From Pleomorphomonas sp. PLEO (GTDB lineage: Bacteria > Pseudomonadota > Alphaproteobacteria > Rhizobiales > Pleomorphomonadaceae): a DNA stretch of 64,000 bases. Location of the stretch: NCBI RefSeq assembly GCF_041320595.1, contig NZ_CP166625.1:496001-560000 (forward strand), written 5' to 3'. Positions 8,917-19,890 of this stretch are shown piece by piece. Every line of letters begins with the position of its first letter. Position 1 is the stretch's first letter. The notes beneath the pieces were generated by a model. That model saw only the letters and a program-made list of their open reading frames with translations. It ran no database searches and was not told the DNA's origin. The position numbers and the translations under genes were made by a program.

Positions 8917-11886
8917 TTAGCCGAGCGCCTCGTCGAGGAAGGCGGCGAGCTGGGCGAGATGTTTGGACATCAGGCCAGTGGCGGTAGCTGCCGACGGCGC
9001 CCGGCCGGCATAGCGGGCACGCGGAATCTTGGCGCCGATCTGTTTCAGGACCCATTCGAGATAAGGGTCGGCGAAGGTCCAGGCACCCATGTTCTTGGGC
9101 TCTTCCTGACACCAAACGTGCTCGGCGTTGGGGAAGCGCGAAAGCTCGTTGACCAGTGCCTTGGCTGGGAAGGGATAGAGCTGCTCGACGCGCAAGAGAT
9201 AAACGTCATCGATGCCGCGCTTCTCGCGCTCCTCGAGAAGGTCGTAGTAGACCTTGCCGGTACACATCACGACGCGTCGGATTTCCGCGTCGGGCTTGAG
9301 GCGCACCGTTACCGTCTCCGGATCCGATTCGGCGTGATCCCAAAGCAACCGGTGGAACGAGGTTTCGGCCCCCATGTCGGCGAGCTTGGACACTGCCCGC
9401 TTGTGGCGCAGCAGCGACTTCGGCGTCATCAGGATCAGCGGCTTGCGGAAATCGCGTGTCAGCTGGCGCCGGAGAATGTGGAAATAGTTGGCCGGCGTCG
9501 TGCAGTTGGCGACCTGCATGTTGTCCTCGGCGCAGAGCTGCAGCCAGCGCTCAAGGCGAGCAGACGAATGCTCGGGCCCCTGCCCTTCGTAGCCGTGCGG
9601 CAGCAGGCAGACGAGACCCGACATCCTCAGCCACTTGCGTTCGCCACCGGAGATGAACTGGTCGAACACGACCTGGGCGCCATTGGCGAAGTCGCCGAAC
9701 TGCGCCTCCCAGAGGATGAGTGCGTTGGGGCGGGCTAGCGAATAGCCATACTCAAAACCGAGAACCGCCTCTTCCGAGAGCATGGAATTGACGACCTCGA
9801 AAGGCGCCTGCTCCGGTGACAGGTTGGCAAGCGGGATGTAGCGCGCTTCCGTCTCCTGGTCATAGAGCACGCTATGACGCTGGCTGAAGGTGCCGCGCTC
9901 GCAGTCCTGACCCGAAAGGCGGATCTTGTGGCCACCGAGAGCAAGCGAGCCAAAGGCCAGCGATTCGCCCAACGCCCAGTCGATGCCCTCGCCTGTATCG
10001 ATCGCCTTCTTGCGGGCATCGAGGAAGCGCTGGATGGTCCGATGGACGTTGAAGGTCGCCGGCACCGTGTTGATCTTGAGGCCGATCTCCTTGAGCGTCT
10101 CGATGTTGACGCCTGATTGGCCGCGCCGTTGTTCGTCGAAGCTGTCGGCGACCTTGAGGCCGGCCCAGGCACCGTCGAGCCAATCGGCTTTGTTCGGCTT
10201 GTAGGCTTGGCCCGCCTCGTATTCCTGATCGAGCTTCTGTCGGAAGGCAGCCTGCATGCCGATCACTTCGTCTTGGGTGATCACCCCCTCGTCGATCAAC
10301 TTCTTGGCGTAGATCTGCAGCGTCGTCGCATGGCCGCGAATCTTCGAATACATGAGCGGCTGGGTAAAGCCCGGTTCGTCGCCCTCGTTGTGGCCGTACC
10401 GGCGATAGCAGATCATGTCGACCACGACGGGCTTCTGGAATTTCTGCCGATAGTCGATGGCCACCTTGGCGGCATAGACCACCGCCTCGGGATCGTCGCC
10501 GTTGACGTGCAGGATCGGCGCCTCGACCATCTTGGCAACGTCGGAGGGATAGGGCGACGAACGCGAGAAGTGGGGGTTGGTGGTAAAACCGATCTGGTTG
10601 TTGACGATGAAGTGGATCGAACCGCCCACACGGTGACCGCGCAACTGGCTGAGGCCGAAGCACTCGGCGATGACGCCCTGGCCGGCGAAGGCAGCGTCGC
10701 CGTGCAGGAGCAGCGGCAGCACCTTGACGCGCTCGCGCAGCGGAATGATGTCGCCTTCCCAAACGGTGGCCGATACATCCTGCTTGGCGCGTACTTTGCC
10801 GAGCACAACCGGGTTGACGATCTCAAGGTGCGACGGGTTGGGCGTCAGGCTGAGGTGCACCTTGTTGCCGTCGAACTCGCGATCCGAGGAGGCACCAAGG
10901 TGGTACTTGACGTCGCCGGAGCCCTCGACGTCGTCAGGGGCGTAGGAGCCCCCCTTGAATTCGTGGAACAGCGCCCGGTGCGGCTTGGCCATCACCTGCG
11001 TCAGCACGTTGAGGCGGCCACGGTGGGGCATGCCAAGAACGATTTCCTTGACGCCGAGATTGCCGCCCCGCTTGATGATCTGTTCGAGCGCCGGAATGAG
11101 ACTCTCGCCACCATCGAGACCGAACCGCTTGGTGCCGGTATACTTGACGTCGAGGAACTTCTCGAAGCCCTCGGCCTCCACCAGCTTGTTGAGAATGGCC
11201 TTCTTGCCGTTATCGGTGAATTCGATCTGCTTGTCCGGCCCTTCGATGCGCTCCTGGACCCACGCCTTCTCCTCGGGCGAGGAGATATGCATGAACTCGT
11301 AACCGATGGTGCCGCAGTAGGTCCGCTTAAGAATATCGATCATCTGCCGCACGGTGGCGTATTCGAGGCCAAGCACGTGGTCGATGAAGATTGGCCGGTC
11401 CATATCGGCCTCGGTGAAGCCGTAGCTCGTCGGGTGCAGTTCCTCGTGGTCGAGCTTCTTGGCAACGCCGATCGGATCGAGGTCGGCGTGGAGATGGCCG
11501 CGCATGCGGTAGGCGCGGATCATCATGATGGCGCGCACCGAATCGAGCGTCGCCTGCCTGAGTTCCTGAGCACTGATGCCGGCTGGCTGGGCCTTTGCCT
11601 CGATCTTCTTCTCGAGGATCTTGCTGGCCTCCGGCCAGTTGCCATCGAGAGCGGAGACCAGCTCGCCGTTGACCTTAGGCGGCCAGTCCGAACGGGTCCA
11701 GCTTGCGCTCCGCGCTCCGCGCGCCACCGCCGGCTCGGACAAAGCGTCGAAAAACTCCCGCCATTCGGGATCGACCGAGGCGGGGTCGGCGAGGTAGCGG
11801 GCCTCAAGCGCCTCGATATAGGTGGCGTTGCCACCGTAGAGGAACGAGGTTCCGGCGAAAGCGTCGTTGTCGTTCTGCCGTGCCAT
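8917..11886 (-). CDS. sucA: 2-oxoglutarate dehydrogenase E1 component
   Basis: A thiamine-diphosphate enzyme of about 989 residues that decarboxylates 2-oxoglutarate and succinylates the E2 lipoyl group. The N-terminus has the E2-docking segment ([18 protein letters not shown], then DPEWREFF). The E1 core includes [11 protein letters not shown], the ThDP region [11 protein letters not shown] and the C-terminal transketolase-like domain with [15 protein letters not shown] start at ATG 11886 (MARQND...), which gives the standard length. The frame stays open to ATG 12090, but those 68 codons look non-coding and no strong ribosome site settles the choice. The 234-base gap back to sucD is the largest inside the operon and may carry its own leader. 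Confidence 0.95.
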   Translation of the reverse strand: MARQNDNDAFAGTSFLYGGNATYIEALEARYLADPASVDPEWREFFDALSEPAVARGARSASWTRSDWPPKVNGELVSALDGNWPEASKILEKKIEAKAQPAGISAQELRQATLDSVRAIMMIRAYRMRGHLHADLDPIGVAKKLDHEELHPTSYGFTEADMDRPIFIDHVLGLEYATVRQMIDILKRTYCGTIGYEFMHISSPEEKAWVQERIEGPDKQIEFTDNGKKAILNKLVEAEGFEKFLDVKYTGTKRFGLDGGESLIPALEQIIKRGGNLGVKEIVLGMPHRGRLNVLTQVMAKPHRALFHEFKGGSYAPDDVEGSGDVKYHLGASSDREFDGNKVHLSLTPNPSHLEIVNPVVLGKVRAKQDVSATVWEGDIIPLRERVKVLPLLLHGDAAFAGQGVIAECFGLSQLRGHRVGGSIHFIVNNQIGFTTNPHFSRSSPYPSDVAKMVEAPILHVNGDDPEAVVYAAKVAIDYRQKFQKPVVVDMICYRRYGHNEGDEPGFTQPLMYSKIRGHATTLQIYAKKLIDEGVITQDEVIGMQAAFRQKLDQEYEAGQAYKPNKADWLDGAWAGLKVADSFDEQRRGQSGVNIETLKEIGLKINTVPATFNVHRTIQRFLDARKKAIDTGEGIDWALGESLAFGSLALGGHKIRLSGQDCERGTFSQRHSVLYDQETEARYIPLANLSPEQAPFEVVNSMLSEEAVLGFEYGYSLARPNALILWEAQFGDFANGAQVVFDQFISGGERKWLRMSGLVCLLPHGYEGQGPEHSSARLERWLQLCAEDNMQVANCTTPANYFHILRRQLTRDFRKPLILMTPKSLLRHKRAVSKLADMGAETSFHRLLWDHAESDPETVTVRLKPDAEIRRVVMCTGKVYYDLLEEREKRGIDDVYLLRVEQLYPFPAKALVNELSRFPNAEHVWCQEEPKNMGAWTFADPYLEWVLKQIGAKIPRARYAGRAPSAATATGLMSKHLAQLAAFLDEALG

Positions 11887-12120
11887 GTGCGTTTCGGAGC
11901 CGTCCGCTCCGTCCTCGCGTTCCGGCGACAGCAGGATCGCTTCGCCGTGGATATCGATGACCAAGCAACCGCATTCCGGCGAATGCTTGGCCTCTGTTGT
12001 TTGTCTCAGGTACCGGCGGATCGCCGGCCCTGGCTTTGGCGCTTCTCTCACGGGCTTTGCTGGGGCCGGAAGTCGCGTTCGCGGCTTCAAGTCATGGCCA
12101 CAGATGGAAAGGCGACTGCC

Positions 12121-13035
12121 TTAGCCCTTCAACCGCTCGCTAAGGGTCCGACCGAGCTGAGCCGGCGACGGCGATACGACGATACCGGCCGCCTGCATGG
12201 CGTCGATCTTGTCTTCGGCCCCTCCCTTGCCACCGGAGATCACCGCACCGGCGTGACCCATGGTGCGGCCCGGCGGCGCCGTACGACCGGCAATGAAGCC
12301 GACCATCGGCTTCATGCGGCCGCGCTTGGCCTCGTCCTTGAGGAACTGCGCGGCAGCTTCCTCGGCCGAGCCGCCGATCTCGCCGATCATGACGATCGAC
12401 TTCGTCTCGGGGTCGGCCAGGAACAGTTCCAGCACATCGATGAACTCGGTACCCTTCACAGGATCACCGCCGATTCCGACGGCGGTAGTCTGGCCGAGGC
12501 CTTCGTTGGTCGTCTGGAACACCGCTTCGTAGGTCAGAGTTCCCGAACGCGATACGATACCGACCGAACCCCTGCGGAAGATGGAGCCGGGCATGATGCC
12601 GATCTTGCATTCGCCGGGCGTCAGCACGCCGGGACAGTTGGGGCCGAGCAGACGCGATCCCGAACGGTCGAGCCGGGCCTTCACCTTCACCATGTCGAGC
12701 ACGGGAATGCCCTCGGTGATGGTGACGATCAGCGGCATCTCGGCGTCGATCGCCTCGATGATCGAAGCGCCGGCGGCCTTGGGCGGCACGTAAACGACGG
12801 AGGCGTTGGCGCCGGTCTTCTCGCGCGCTTCGGCGACGGTGTCGAACACCGGCAGAACCGCCTTGCGGCCGTCGGGCAGCGTACCCTCCCAGGTGGACCC
12901 GCCCTTGCCAGGGGTGACGCCGGCGACCATCTGCGTGCCGTAGTAGCCGAGGGCCTGCTCGGTGTGGAACGTACCGGTCTTGCCGGTCAGACCCTGGACG
13001 ATGACCTTGGTGTCCTTATTGACGAGAATGGACAT
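12121..13035 (-). CDS. sucD: succinate-CoA ligase, alpha subunit
   Basis: A 304-residue subunit that binds CoA through an N-terminal Rossmann domain ([20 protein letters not shown]-like start, residues about 11-30) and carries the phosphorylated histidine in the C-terminal [11 protein letters not shown] segment. It pairs with SucC to convert succinyl-CoA to succinate with nucleotide phosphorylation. The GPNCPG and [20 protein letters not shown] signatures are present. Its ATG lies 4 bases after the sucC stop, so the two are translated together. Confidence 0.97.
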   Translation of the reverse strand: MSILVNKDTKVIVQGLTGKTGTFHTEQALGYYGTQMVAGVTPGKGGSTWEGTLPDGRKAVLPVFDTVAEAREKTGANASVVYVPPKAAGASIIEAIDAEMPLIVTITEGIPVLDMVKVKARLDRSGSRLLGPNCPGVLTPGECKIGIMPGSIFRRGSVGIVSRSGTLTYEAVFQTTNEGLGQTTAVGIGGDPVKGTEFIDVLELFLADPETKSIVMIGEIGGSAEEAAAQFLKDEAKRGRMKPMVGFIAGRTAPPGRTMGHAGAVISGGKGGAEDKIDAMQAAGIVVSPSPAQLGRTLSERLKG

Positions 13036-13039
13036 CGCG

Positions 13040-14236
13040 TCAGGCTCCCTTCACGGCGGCGACAATCTTACGGGCGGCATCGTCTAGATCGTCAGCGGCG
13101 ATAACATCGAGGCCGCTGTCGGCGATGATCTTCTTGCCGAGGGCAACGTTGGTGCCCTCGAGACGAACGACCAAGGGGACCTTGAGGCCAACCTCGCGCA
13201 CGGCGGCGATGACGCCCTCGGCGATGACATCACACTTCATGATGCCGCCGAAGATGTTGATCAGAATGCCCTTCACGGCGGGGTCGGCGGTGATGATCTT
13301 GAAGGCCGCGGTCACCTTCTCACGGGACGCGCCACCGCCAACATCGAGAAAATTGGCCGGTTCGGCGCCATAGAGCTTGATGATGTCCATGGTGGCCATG
13401 GCAAGGCCGGCGCCGTTGACCATGCAGCCGATATTGCCGGCGAGCGCAACGTAGGCGAGGTCGTGCTTGTGCGCCTCGATTTCCTTCTCATCCTCCTCGG
13501 TGAGGTCGCGTAGCGCCTCGACATCCGAGTGGCGGAAGAGCGCGTTGCCATCGAAGGACACCTTGGCGTCGAGAACGCGCAGATGGCCGTCCTTCAAGAC
13601 GATCAACGGATTGATCTCGAGGAGGCTGATGTCCTTGTCGACGAAGGCCCGATAAAGCAGCGGGAACAAGGTTTCGGCGTCCTTGGCCGCGGCGCCATCC
13701 AACTTCAGCGCGGAAACGATGGCCGCGACATCGGAGGCAACAACACCGGCCTCGGGATCGATGGCGACAGTGATGATCTTCTCCGGCGTATCGTGGGCGA
13801 CCGTCTCAATGTCCATACCGCCTTCGGTGGAGACGACGAAGGCGACACGACCGACCGCGCGATCGACCAGCAGCGAACAGTAAAGCTCGCGGGCGATATC
13901 GGCGCCGTCCTCGATATAGAGGCGGTTCACCTGCTTGCCGGCCGGGCCGGTCTGTTTGGTGACCAGAGTCGCACCCAGCATCTGGCGCGCGAATTCCACA
14001 ACCTCATCCACGGAACGGGCAAGGCGAACGCCACCCTTGTCGCCAGCGGAGGCTTCCTTGAACCGACCCTTGCCACGACCACCAGCATGGATCTGACTTT
14101 TCACGACCCAGAGCGGTCCGGGGAGAGACCTTGCAGCCGCCTCGGCCTCGTCGGCGGAAAAGACGGGCACACCAGCGGCGACAGGCGCGCCGAACCCCTT
14201 GAGCAGGGCCTTTGCCTGGTATTCGTGGATGTTCAT
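13040..14236 (-). CDS. sucC: succinate-CoA ligase (ADP-forming), beta subunit
   Basis: A 398-residue subunit with the standard [16 protein letters not shown] start. The ATP-grasp nucleotide-binding domain (about 5-230) contains [14 protein letters not shown]. The C-terminal ligase-CoA domain has the [15 protein letters not shown] segment that contacts the alpha subunit's phosphohistidine. It provides the nucleotide site of succinyl-CoA synthetase. It begins 119 bases after the mdh stop, with a strong terminator between, so it may have its own promoter or depend on readthrough. Confidence 0.97.
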   Translation of the reverse strand: MNIHEYQAKALLKGFGAPVAAGVPVFSADEAEAAARSLPGPLWVVKSQIHAGGRGKGRFKEASAGDKGGVRLARSVDEVVEFARQMLGATLVTKQTGPAGKQVNRLYIEDGADIARELYCSLLVDRAVGRVAFVVSTEGGMDIETVAHDTPEKIITVAIDPEAGVVASDVAAIVSALKLDGAAAKDAETLFPLLYRAFVDKDISLLEINPLIVLKDGHLRVLDAKVSFDGNALFRHSDVEALRDLTEEDEKEIEAHKHDLAYVALAGNIGCMVNGAGLAMATMDIIKLYGAEPANFLDVGGGASREKVTAAFKIITADPAVKGILINIFGGIMKCDVIAEGVIAAVREVGLKVPLVVRLEGTNVALGKKIIADSGLDVIAADDLDDAARKIVAAVKGA

Positions 14237-14309
14237 CCGGAAGTCCTTGGCTTGGGAGTGGGGAAGAGAGGCGGACTGAGTGAAAATGCGGATGGATTCG
14301 CCAGAGACG

Positions 14310-14341
14310 AAAAGGCCGGGTCGCCGTTTGGCGGCCCGGCC
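14310..14341 (-). terminator. Rho-independent terminator after mdh
   Basis: Read on the minus strand, a 12-bp stem GGCCGGGCCGCC / GGCGACCCGGCC (one G-T wobble) closes an AAAC loop and is followed by TTTT. It starts 15 bases after the mdh stop and ends about 70 bases before sucC. It should reduce or end mdh transcripts before the suc genes. Confidence 0.8.
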
Positions 14342-14355
14342 ATATTTTCAGATGA

Positions 14356-15321
<966 letters not shown>

Positions 15322-15334
15322 TTATTACCTTCCG

Positions 15335-15344
15335 TTTACGTAAA
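15335..15344. promoter_or_regulatory. palindrome TTTACGTAAA upstream of mdh
   Basis: A perfect 10-bp palindrome 17 bases upstream of the mdh ATG in an otherwise AT-richer 169-base gap between zapE and mdh. The position suits a repressor or an mRNA leader element. No known factor is assigned; it could be chance. Confidence 0.3.
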
Positions 15345-15487
15345 GGTTAGTTAGATCGAAATCGATCGGCATGGAATTACAATGATCGCAAGTCGCGTGC
15401 AAGGGAGACTATCGGGGAAAGTCAACTTTTCACGAAGATGGGACCGCTTTACAGAGTTACTTCTTCATATGGTGATTGACGCGCACG

Positions 15488-16636
15488 TCATGCAGTCGAT
15501 TGTTGCTGGTCGGGACAATGAGCAACCCGGTGCAACCAGGCCTCCGTACGCATCTCGATAAGTCGTGACGCTGTCCGGGCGAACTCGAAGGCCTCGTTGC
15601 CCTCCGGGGCGCTATAGAGATCGGCCGGCTCGCCATCCGCTGTCAGAACCAATCCTCGGCCGCTGTCGTAGAGCACGTCGACCAAGGTGATAAAACGCTT
15701 GGCCCGATTCCGCTCGCCATCGACGAGACGTGGCACGCCCGTCACCATCAGCAGGTCGAAATGGCGGGCGATCGCCCGGTAGTCGGCTGCACCAAGCGGC
15801 TGGCCGCAGAGTTCGTCGAAGGTGAACCGGGCGCGCCGGCCGGCCGCGCGCGATACATGGACGAGCCGCCCCTTGACGCGGAGATCGCAAACATCCTCGC
15901 CACCAGTGGAAAGGGCGGCCCACAGCCGCTCGGCGGCCGCTTCAGTGGCCGGACCAAGTGGGGAAAGATAAACGTCGGCCGCCGAAAGCCCCTCAAGCCG
16001 ATGGTCGGCGCCATCCTTGAGATGAAGGATCTCGCAACGTTCCTTCAGGAGGCCAACGAAAGGCAGGAAGCTCGCCCTGTTGAGCCCATTCCAATAAAGA
16101 CGATCCGGGTTGACGTTCGAGGTGGCGACAAGCGTCAGGCCGAGGTCGAACAGGCGCCCAAACAGGCGGCCGAGCAGCATGGCGTCGGCGATGTCGGTCA
16201 CCGAAAACTCATCGAAGCAAAGAAGGCTTACCTCATCGGCGAGCGTCCGCGCCACTATTTCAACGGGATCGCGCGGGTCGCCGGCCGCCATTGCCCGGCG
16301 CGCCGAAGCAATGGCCTCGTGCATGTCGGCCATGAACGCATGAAAATGCTGCCGACGCTTCTTGTCGACCGGCGCCACCGCATGGAACCGGTCCATCAGC
16401 AGTGTCTTGCCGCGCCCGACGCCGCCCCAGAGATAAAGACCACGCGTCGCCGGGGTCGGCCCCACCGGAATGAGGCCGAGAAGACGACGCCGTGGAGGCG
16501 GAGAAGCAAGCCTTTTGAGCAGCCGATCCAAGGCCATGGCCGCCTGCCGCTGGGCAGCATCGACCGTCAGCCGGCCGCCGGCGACCTCGCCGTCGAACCA
16601 GAGCGCAATCTCGCCGGCCGGGGCCTCGGCGTTCAT
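15488..16636 (-). CDS. zapE: cell division protein ZapE (AFG1-like ATPase)
   Basis: An AAA+ type ATPase of about 382 residues. Walker A is GGVGRGKTLLMDRF, Walker B is LLCFDEFSVTDIADA, and the sensor region is LVATSNVNPDRLY, which is the characteristic ZapE/AFG1 set. In E. coli ZapE binds the Z ring and destabilises FtsZ polymers under stress; mitochondrial AFG1 relatives act in protein quality control. I start at ATG 16636 (MNAEAPAGE), 8 bases after the lipoprotein stop; the frame is open further upstream but would overlap the lipoprotein gene. Most alphaproteobacteria have zapE just upstream of mdh, as here. Confidence 0.94.
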   Translation of the reverse strand: MNAEAPAGEIALWFDGEVAGGRLTVDAAQRQAAMALDRLLKRLASPPPRRRLLGLIPVGPTPATRGLYLWGGVGRGKTLLMDRFHAVAPVDKKRRQHFHAFMADMHEAIASARRAMAAGDPRDPVEIVARTLADEVSLLCFDEFSVTDIADAMLLGRLFGRLFDLGLTLVATSNVNPDRLYWNGLNRASFLPFVGLLKERCEILHLKDGADHRLEGLSAADVYLSPLGPATEAAAERLWAALSTGGEDVCDLRVKGRLVHVSRAAGRRARFTFDELCGQPLGAADYRAIARHFDLLMVTGVPRLVDGERNRAKRFITLVDVLYDSGRGLVLTADGEPADLYSAPEGNEAFEFARTASRLIEMRTEAWLHRVAHCPDQQQSTA

Positions 16637-16644
16637 GCCGATTA

Positions 16645-17166
16645 TCAGCCGCGGAAGAACTGCACGCCGCGCTTGCTGACGTCGGTCTGGCCGGAATAGC
16701 GGTTGGGAGCCGCGGCATACAGGCGGGCAACCACGGCGCCGGAGGCATCCTTCAGCAGAATTTCCTTGCCAGCGACGTCCCAGGCGCCAATCGCCTTCAT
16801 CTCGTCGGAAACACAGCCCCGCGTCGATGCGCGATAGCCGCCACTCCAGGTGGTAAGATTCATCGACAGCTGGCACGTCTCGCCGGCCGAAGCGAGCGTC
16901 CAACCACCGATCAGGTCGGCCTTGCGGACATCCGCCGCGACGGCCGGATTAACCGGCGCAACTCCTGGACCCGTCGGCTGGCCCATGGCCATATCGGTCG
17001 TCGGCTGCGACATGACAGGGGCCACCGGAGCCGGCAACGCCTGGCTTGCCACGGGGTTGACCGGCTGAGGCGCCAACGGAGCGATGCGCGGTGGCGGCGG
17101 CGCGTAGCTGCTGCAGGCAGCAAGCGCGAGGACGGACATAACGGAGGCGGTGGCGATGATGCGCAT
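16645..17166 (-). CDS. Omp19-like outer-membrane lipoprotein with AprI/Inh protease-inhibitor domain
   Basis: A 173-residue lipoprotein. The signal sequence MRIIATASVMSVLALAACSS has the lipobox LAAC, so Cys18 is the lipidated residue. A Pro/Ala/Val-rich linker follows to about residue 75. The C-terminal Inh-like beta barrel shows IGGWTLASAGETCQL, SGGYRASTRGC, GAWDVAGKEILL and RYSGQT, matching the pattern of Brucella Omp19, which inhibits host and bacterial proteases. The total length is close to Omp19 (177 residues). ATG 17166 is preferred over ATG 17226 because it starts the signal peptide. It lies 8 bases upstream of zapE, in the same direction. Confidence 0.88.
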   Translation of the reverse strand: MRIIATASVMSVLALAACSSYAPPPPRIAPLAPQPVNPVASQALPAPVAPVMSQPTTDMAMGQPTGPGVAPVNPAVAADVRKADLIGGWTLASAGETCQLSMNLTTWSGGYRASTRGCVSDEMKAIGAWDVAGKEILLKDASGAVVARLYAAAPNRYSGQTDVSKRGVQFFRG

Positions 17167-17367
17167 CAGGTAGGCTCCCAGAAGGCGAAGAGAGGGCGCC
17201 GTGGCTCCCGGCATGATTCTCTCCAAGCGTTGCTTGAGATGATAGCTGCCTCGGTCCCGGAGTGAAACCGAAGCCTGAAAAAATCATGACAAATGCTCAT
17301 CGTTGACGTTGCACGGAACACGCGAAGGCCGCAAGATGGCTTTGTATCGGTCGGGGGAGCGCGTCCT

Positions 17368-17700
17368 ATGCTGTCCTTTGTTGCGCGTGTGTTGGGGCTG
17401 GTGCTGTTCGCCATCGGCATGGTGGCGTTGATTTCCGATGGCATCTCTTCGATTGCCGCCGACACGGTGGTGATGACGCCGCTGTCGGGAAGCCTGACCC
17501 TCATTGCCCCCGATTTCGTAGATCGCATCGAGGCCGTGTTGAAGCCGCTGATCGGCGAAGCGGCCTGGACCGAGTGGGGCTTGGCCGTGCTCGCTTGGCC
17601 GACCCTCGCCGTCGCGAGTATTTTAGGCATCTTTCTGATGCTTGCGGGAGCCCGTCGTTCGCCGCGCCCGGTGAGACACCATGCCGGCTTCATCACCTGA
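17368..17700 (+). CDS. small two-helix membrane protein, uncharacterised
   Basis: About 110 residues. There are two hydrophobic segments, MLSFVARVLGLVLFAIGMVALI near the N-terminus and LAVLAWPTLAVASILGIFLML near the C-terminus, around a periplasmic-looking loop of about 50 residues (SIAADTVVMTPLSG...). The stop is followed by no tail beyond a basic RRSPRPVRHH end. ATG 17368 has a good GGGGGAG ribosome site 8 bases upstream; earlier in-frame starts lack one. It overlaps the next gene by 20 bases, so both are probably co-expressed. I recognise no family with confidence. Confidence 0.65.
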   Translation: MLSFVARVLGLVLFAIGMVALISDGISSIAADTVVMTPLSGSLTLIAPDFVDRIEAVLKPLIGEAAWTEWGLAVLAWPTLAVASILGIFLMLAGARRSPRPVRHHAGFIT

Positions 17701-18481
17701 GAAGGTTGTGCTCGGTATCGACGCCGCATGGACGGCAGCCAATCCGAGCGGCGTGGCGGTGGTGAGCAAAACCAATGGCGTCTGGCGCGTGGTCGCCGTT
17801 GCCGCCTCCTTCAAAGAATTCATAGGTCTTGCAGGCGACGGCATGGGATCAGGTCCGGCAGCGCTGGTCGCTGCCGCTACCCGCCTCGCCAGTCGGGCAC
17901 CCGACCTCGTCGCCGTGGACATGCCGATGATGGATGCGCCCATTCTCGCGCGCCGGGCCGCCGACAACGCCATCAATCGTGCCTATTCGGGCCGAGGCGC
18001 TGGTACCCATTCGCCAACGATCAGCCGTCCCGGCGCCGTCGGCCAGGCACTTGAGGCCGGCCTTTTAGCCGCGGGCTATCCGCTCGCAACCCTCGCTATC
18101 CAGCCGCCTTGCCGCATCGAAATCTATCCACACCCGGCACTGATCGAGCTTCTGGGAGCGACCTATCGCCTGCCCTACAAGGCTGGCAACACCGGCAAGT
18201 ATTGGCGCGGACTGCCGCTCGCCGAGCGGCGTCTCAGACTTTTCGAGGTATGGGCGACCATCATCGTGGCTCTCGACGGTGCGCTTGCCGGCAGTTCAGA
18301 CTTCCTTGCCTTACCTCCAGCCGATGCTCGGGGCCGCACTCTCAAAGCTTTCGAAGACCGCCTCGATGCGGTGGTTGCCGCGCATGCCGGCGCCATGGCA
18401 CTCGATGGCCAAGCGCGGCCTTATGGCGACGCGACATCTGCCGTTTGGGTGCCACTGACCTCACGGCATGCACGGAGTTGA
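17681..18481 (+). CDS. DUF429 domain protein (predicted RNase H-like fold)
   Basis: A 266-residue protein of the DUF429 family. The N-terminus VVLGIDAAWTAANPSGVAVV is the family's first strand with the conserved Asp that would be an RNase H-like metal ligand. Later conserved pieces are VAVDMPMMDAP, the REARRRA-like AADNAINRAYSGRGAGTHSP, EIYPHPALIELLG and the Lys/Arg-rich YKAGN segment. Members are predicted nucleases but no activity is established. It overlaps the preceding small membrane gene by 20 bases. Confidence 0.85.
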   Translation: MPASSPEKVVLGIDAAWTAANPSGVAVVSKTNGVWRVVAVAASFKEFIGLAGDGMGSGPAALVAAATRLASRAPDLVAVDMPMMDAPILARRAADNAINRAYSGRGAGTHSPTISRPGAVGQALEAGLLAAGYPLATLAIQPPCRIEIYPHPALIELLGATYRLPYKAGNTGKYWRGLPLAERRLRLFEVWATIIVALDGALAGSSDFLALPPADARGRTLKAFEDRLDAVVAAHAGAMALDGQARPYGDATSAVWVPLTSRHARS

Positions 18482-18538
18482 GTCACAACTCGACAAGGTG
18501 AATGGCCAAAAAGCGCCGACCATCGCTCGATATCGGCT

Positions 18539-19375
18539 CTATGGGTACCACGCCGCGGCAGCGGATGCCGCAAACGCCTCAAACGATCGAGGCGGCTGTC
18601 CTGTGATGTCCGCGACCTTGGTCGTCACACGATTCTCCGCGCCGTCGGCGATGGTTGAATCCATCGCTGCCAAGAGTTTGGCATATTCATCGGGAATCCC
18701 AATAGAGCGGAAGCGATCGGCAACCTCCGCCTCCAACAGGCGAATGTAACGCACATCGGCTCCGATGACCTTTCCGATGACGGCGGCTACCTCGCTGTAA
18801 GACATGGTCTCGGGGCCGGTGAGAATGTACTCCGCGTCGGGGAACGCTGGATCGGCGAGCGCATGCGCGGCTACCGAGGCAATGTCCCCGACCTCAATGA
18901 ATCCGACACGCCCATCCGCAGTCGCCGAATAAATGCGCCGCTCGTCCTTTATTGTCGACTGGTGCTGCAGCTCGGAAAAATTCTGCATGAACCAACTGGG
19001 CCGGAGCACCGTCCAATGTGGCGCCGCCTGCCGCAGGTAAGCGTGAACCGCACCCATCATTGGCCCGCCTTCCGGCAAACTCGATGCGCTCAATAGCACG
19101 AAGCGATCGACACCAACCTCGACAGCTTGGTCGATAAATGGCTTCATTGCGCCAAGGACATCGGTGACCCCGGAGGGGGCGACTAGATAAACCGCTCGGA
19201 CACCGTCGAGGGCGGCCGACCAAGTTTCCGACTGGCTCCAGTCGAAGTGGACACCATCAGGAGCGGGATTGCGCGAACCTGCCCTTGCCGGCAGTTTCAT
19301 GCGGACAAGACATTCCACGACACGACGCCCCGTCTTGCCGGTTGCCCCTGTGACCAGGATAGCAGGGTTAGGCAT
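18539..19375 (-). CDS. NmrA-like NAD(P)-binding atypical SDR
   Basis: A 278-residue Rossmann-fold protein. The nucleotide motif VTGATGKTGRRVV is at residues 8-20. The fold continues with the NmrA pattern (VRAVYLVAP, DRFVLLSASSLP, RPSWFMQNF, ILTGPETMSYSEVA). Relatives include NAD(P)H:quinone reductase 2-like enzymes and redox sensors; the substrate is unknown. ATG 19375 overlaps the end of the upstream SnoaL-like gene by 8 bases, so the pair forms a two-gene operon divergent from a TetR gene. Confidence 0.9.
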   Translation of the reverse strand: MPNPAILVTGATGKTGRRVVECLVRMKLPARAGSRNPAPDGVHFDWSQSETWSAALDGVRAVYLVAPSGVTDVLGAMKPFIDQAVEVGVDRFVLLSASSLPEGGPMMGAVHAYLRQAAPHWTVLRPSWFMQNFSELQHQSTIKDERRIYSATADGRVGFIEVGDIASVAAHALADPAFPDAEYILTGPETMSYSEVAAVIGKVIGADVRYIRLLEAEVADRFRSIGIPDEYAKLLAAMDSTIADGAENRVTTKVADITGQPPRSFEAFAASAAAAWYP

Positions 19376-19829
19376 GATTGGACTCTCCCATGACCTGCTT
19401 GAGAGCGTCAGAGCCACCGATGGCACGTAGAACGACGAGCGGATTCCAGTAGTCCTTATATCGCTGGATTCGGCCATCTTTCGTGGTGACGACGGAAATG
19501 TAGGTCTGGTCGTAAGGTTCGCCCGTCCTAATACCACGCCCTTTACACTCCATCTCGAGGATGACCGTCCCCGGAGTGTCCGTACGCCAGACCTGCGGAA
19601 CGGAAAATCCATCGATGCTCAGGATCTCTGGAAATCTCTTGAGATGATCGGCAAGGGCGGACCGGCCATGTAGAACTTTCACGCTACCTGGTGGCGCATA
19701 GGGAAACTCCATCACGCCGTCCTCGGCGAACATTTCCAAAAAGCTTCCAGCCGAAGGCTCCAGCAGGTCGCCAATGGCCGATCGCAACATGGCGGAAAAG
19801 GTGGGTAGCACATCAGGGGACAAGGTCAT
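19368..19829 (-). CDS. SnoaL-like (NTF2-fold) protein
   Basis: A 153-residue single-domain protein. The pattern FLEMFAEDGVMEFPYAPPG, then GRSALADHL and the late DGRIQRYKDYWNPL fit the SnoaL/limonene-epoxide-hydrolase-like NTF2 fold, a cone-shaped pocket used by cyclases, isomerases or small-molecule binders. The reaction is unknown. ATG 19829 is chosen because it follows the operator region; the longer open frame runs back through the TetR coding sequence. It is co-transcribed with the NmrA-like gene and probably repressed by the divergent TetR protein. Confidence 0.85.
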   Translation of the reverse strand: MTLSPDVLPTFSAMLRSAIGDLLEPSAGSFLEMFAEDGVMEFPYAPPGSVKVLHGRSALADHLKRFPEILSIDGFSVPQVWRTDTPGTVILEMECKGRGIRTGEPYDQTYISVVTTKDGRIQRYKDYWNPLVVLRAIGGSDALKQVMGESNHA

Positions 19830-19849
19830 TGACGACTCCTCATTTGGAT

Positions 19850-19865
19850 GGAACGATATCGTTCC
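19850..19865. promoter_or_regulatory. TetR operator candidate O1
   Basis: A perfect 16-bp palindrome GGAACGATATCGTTCC, 21 bases upstream of the SnoaL-gene ATG and 25 bases upstream of the TetR ATG. It shares GGAACG-N4-CGTTCC with O2 at 19893-19908. Binding here would block both divergent promoters. Confidence 0.8.
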
Positions 19866-19890
19866 GTTCTGATAAATGGGAGTTCCTACG

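Noticed and set aside
11887-12090. N-terminal extension of SucA by 68 residues
   Set aside because: The extra part is Pro/Arg-rich without family text, while ATG 11886 gives the standard protein.
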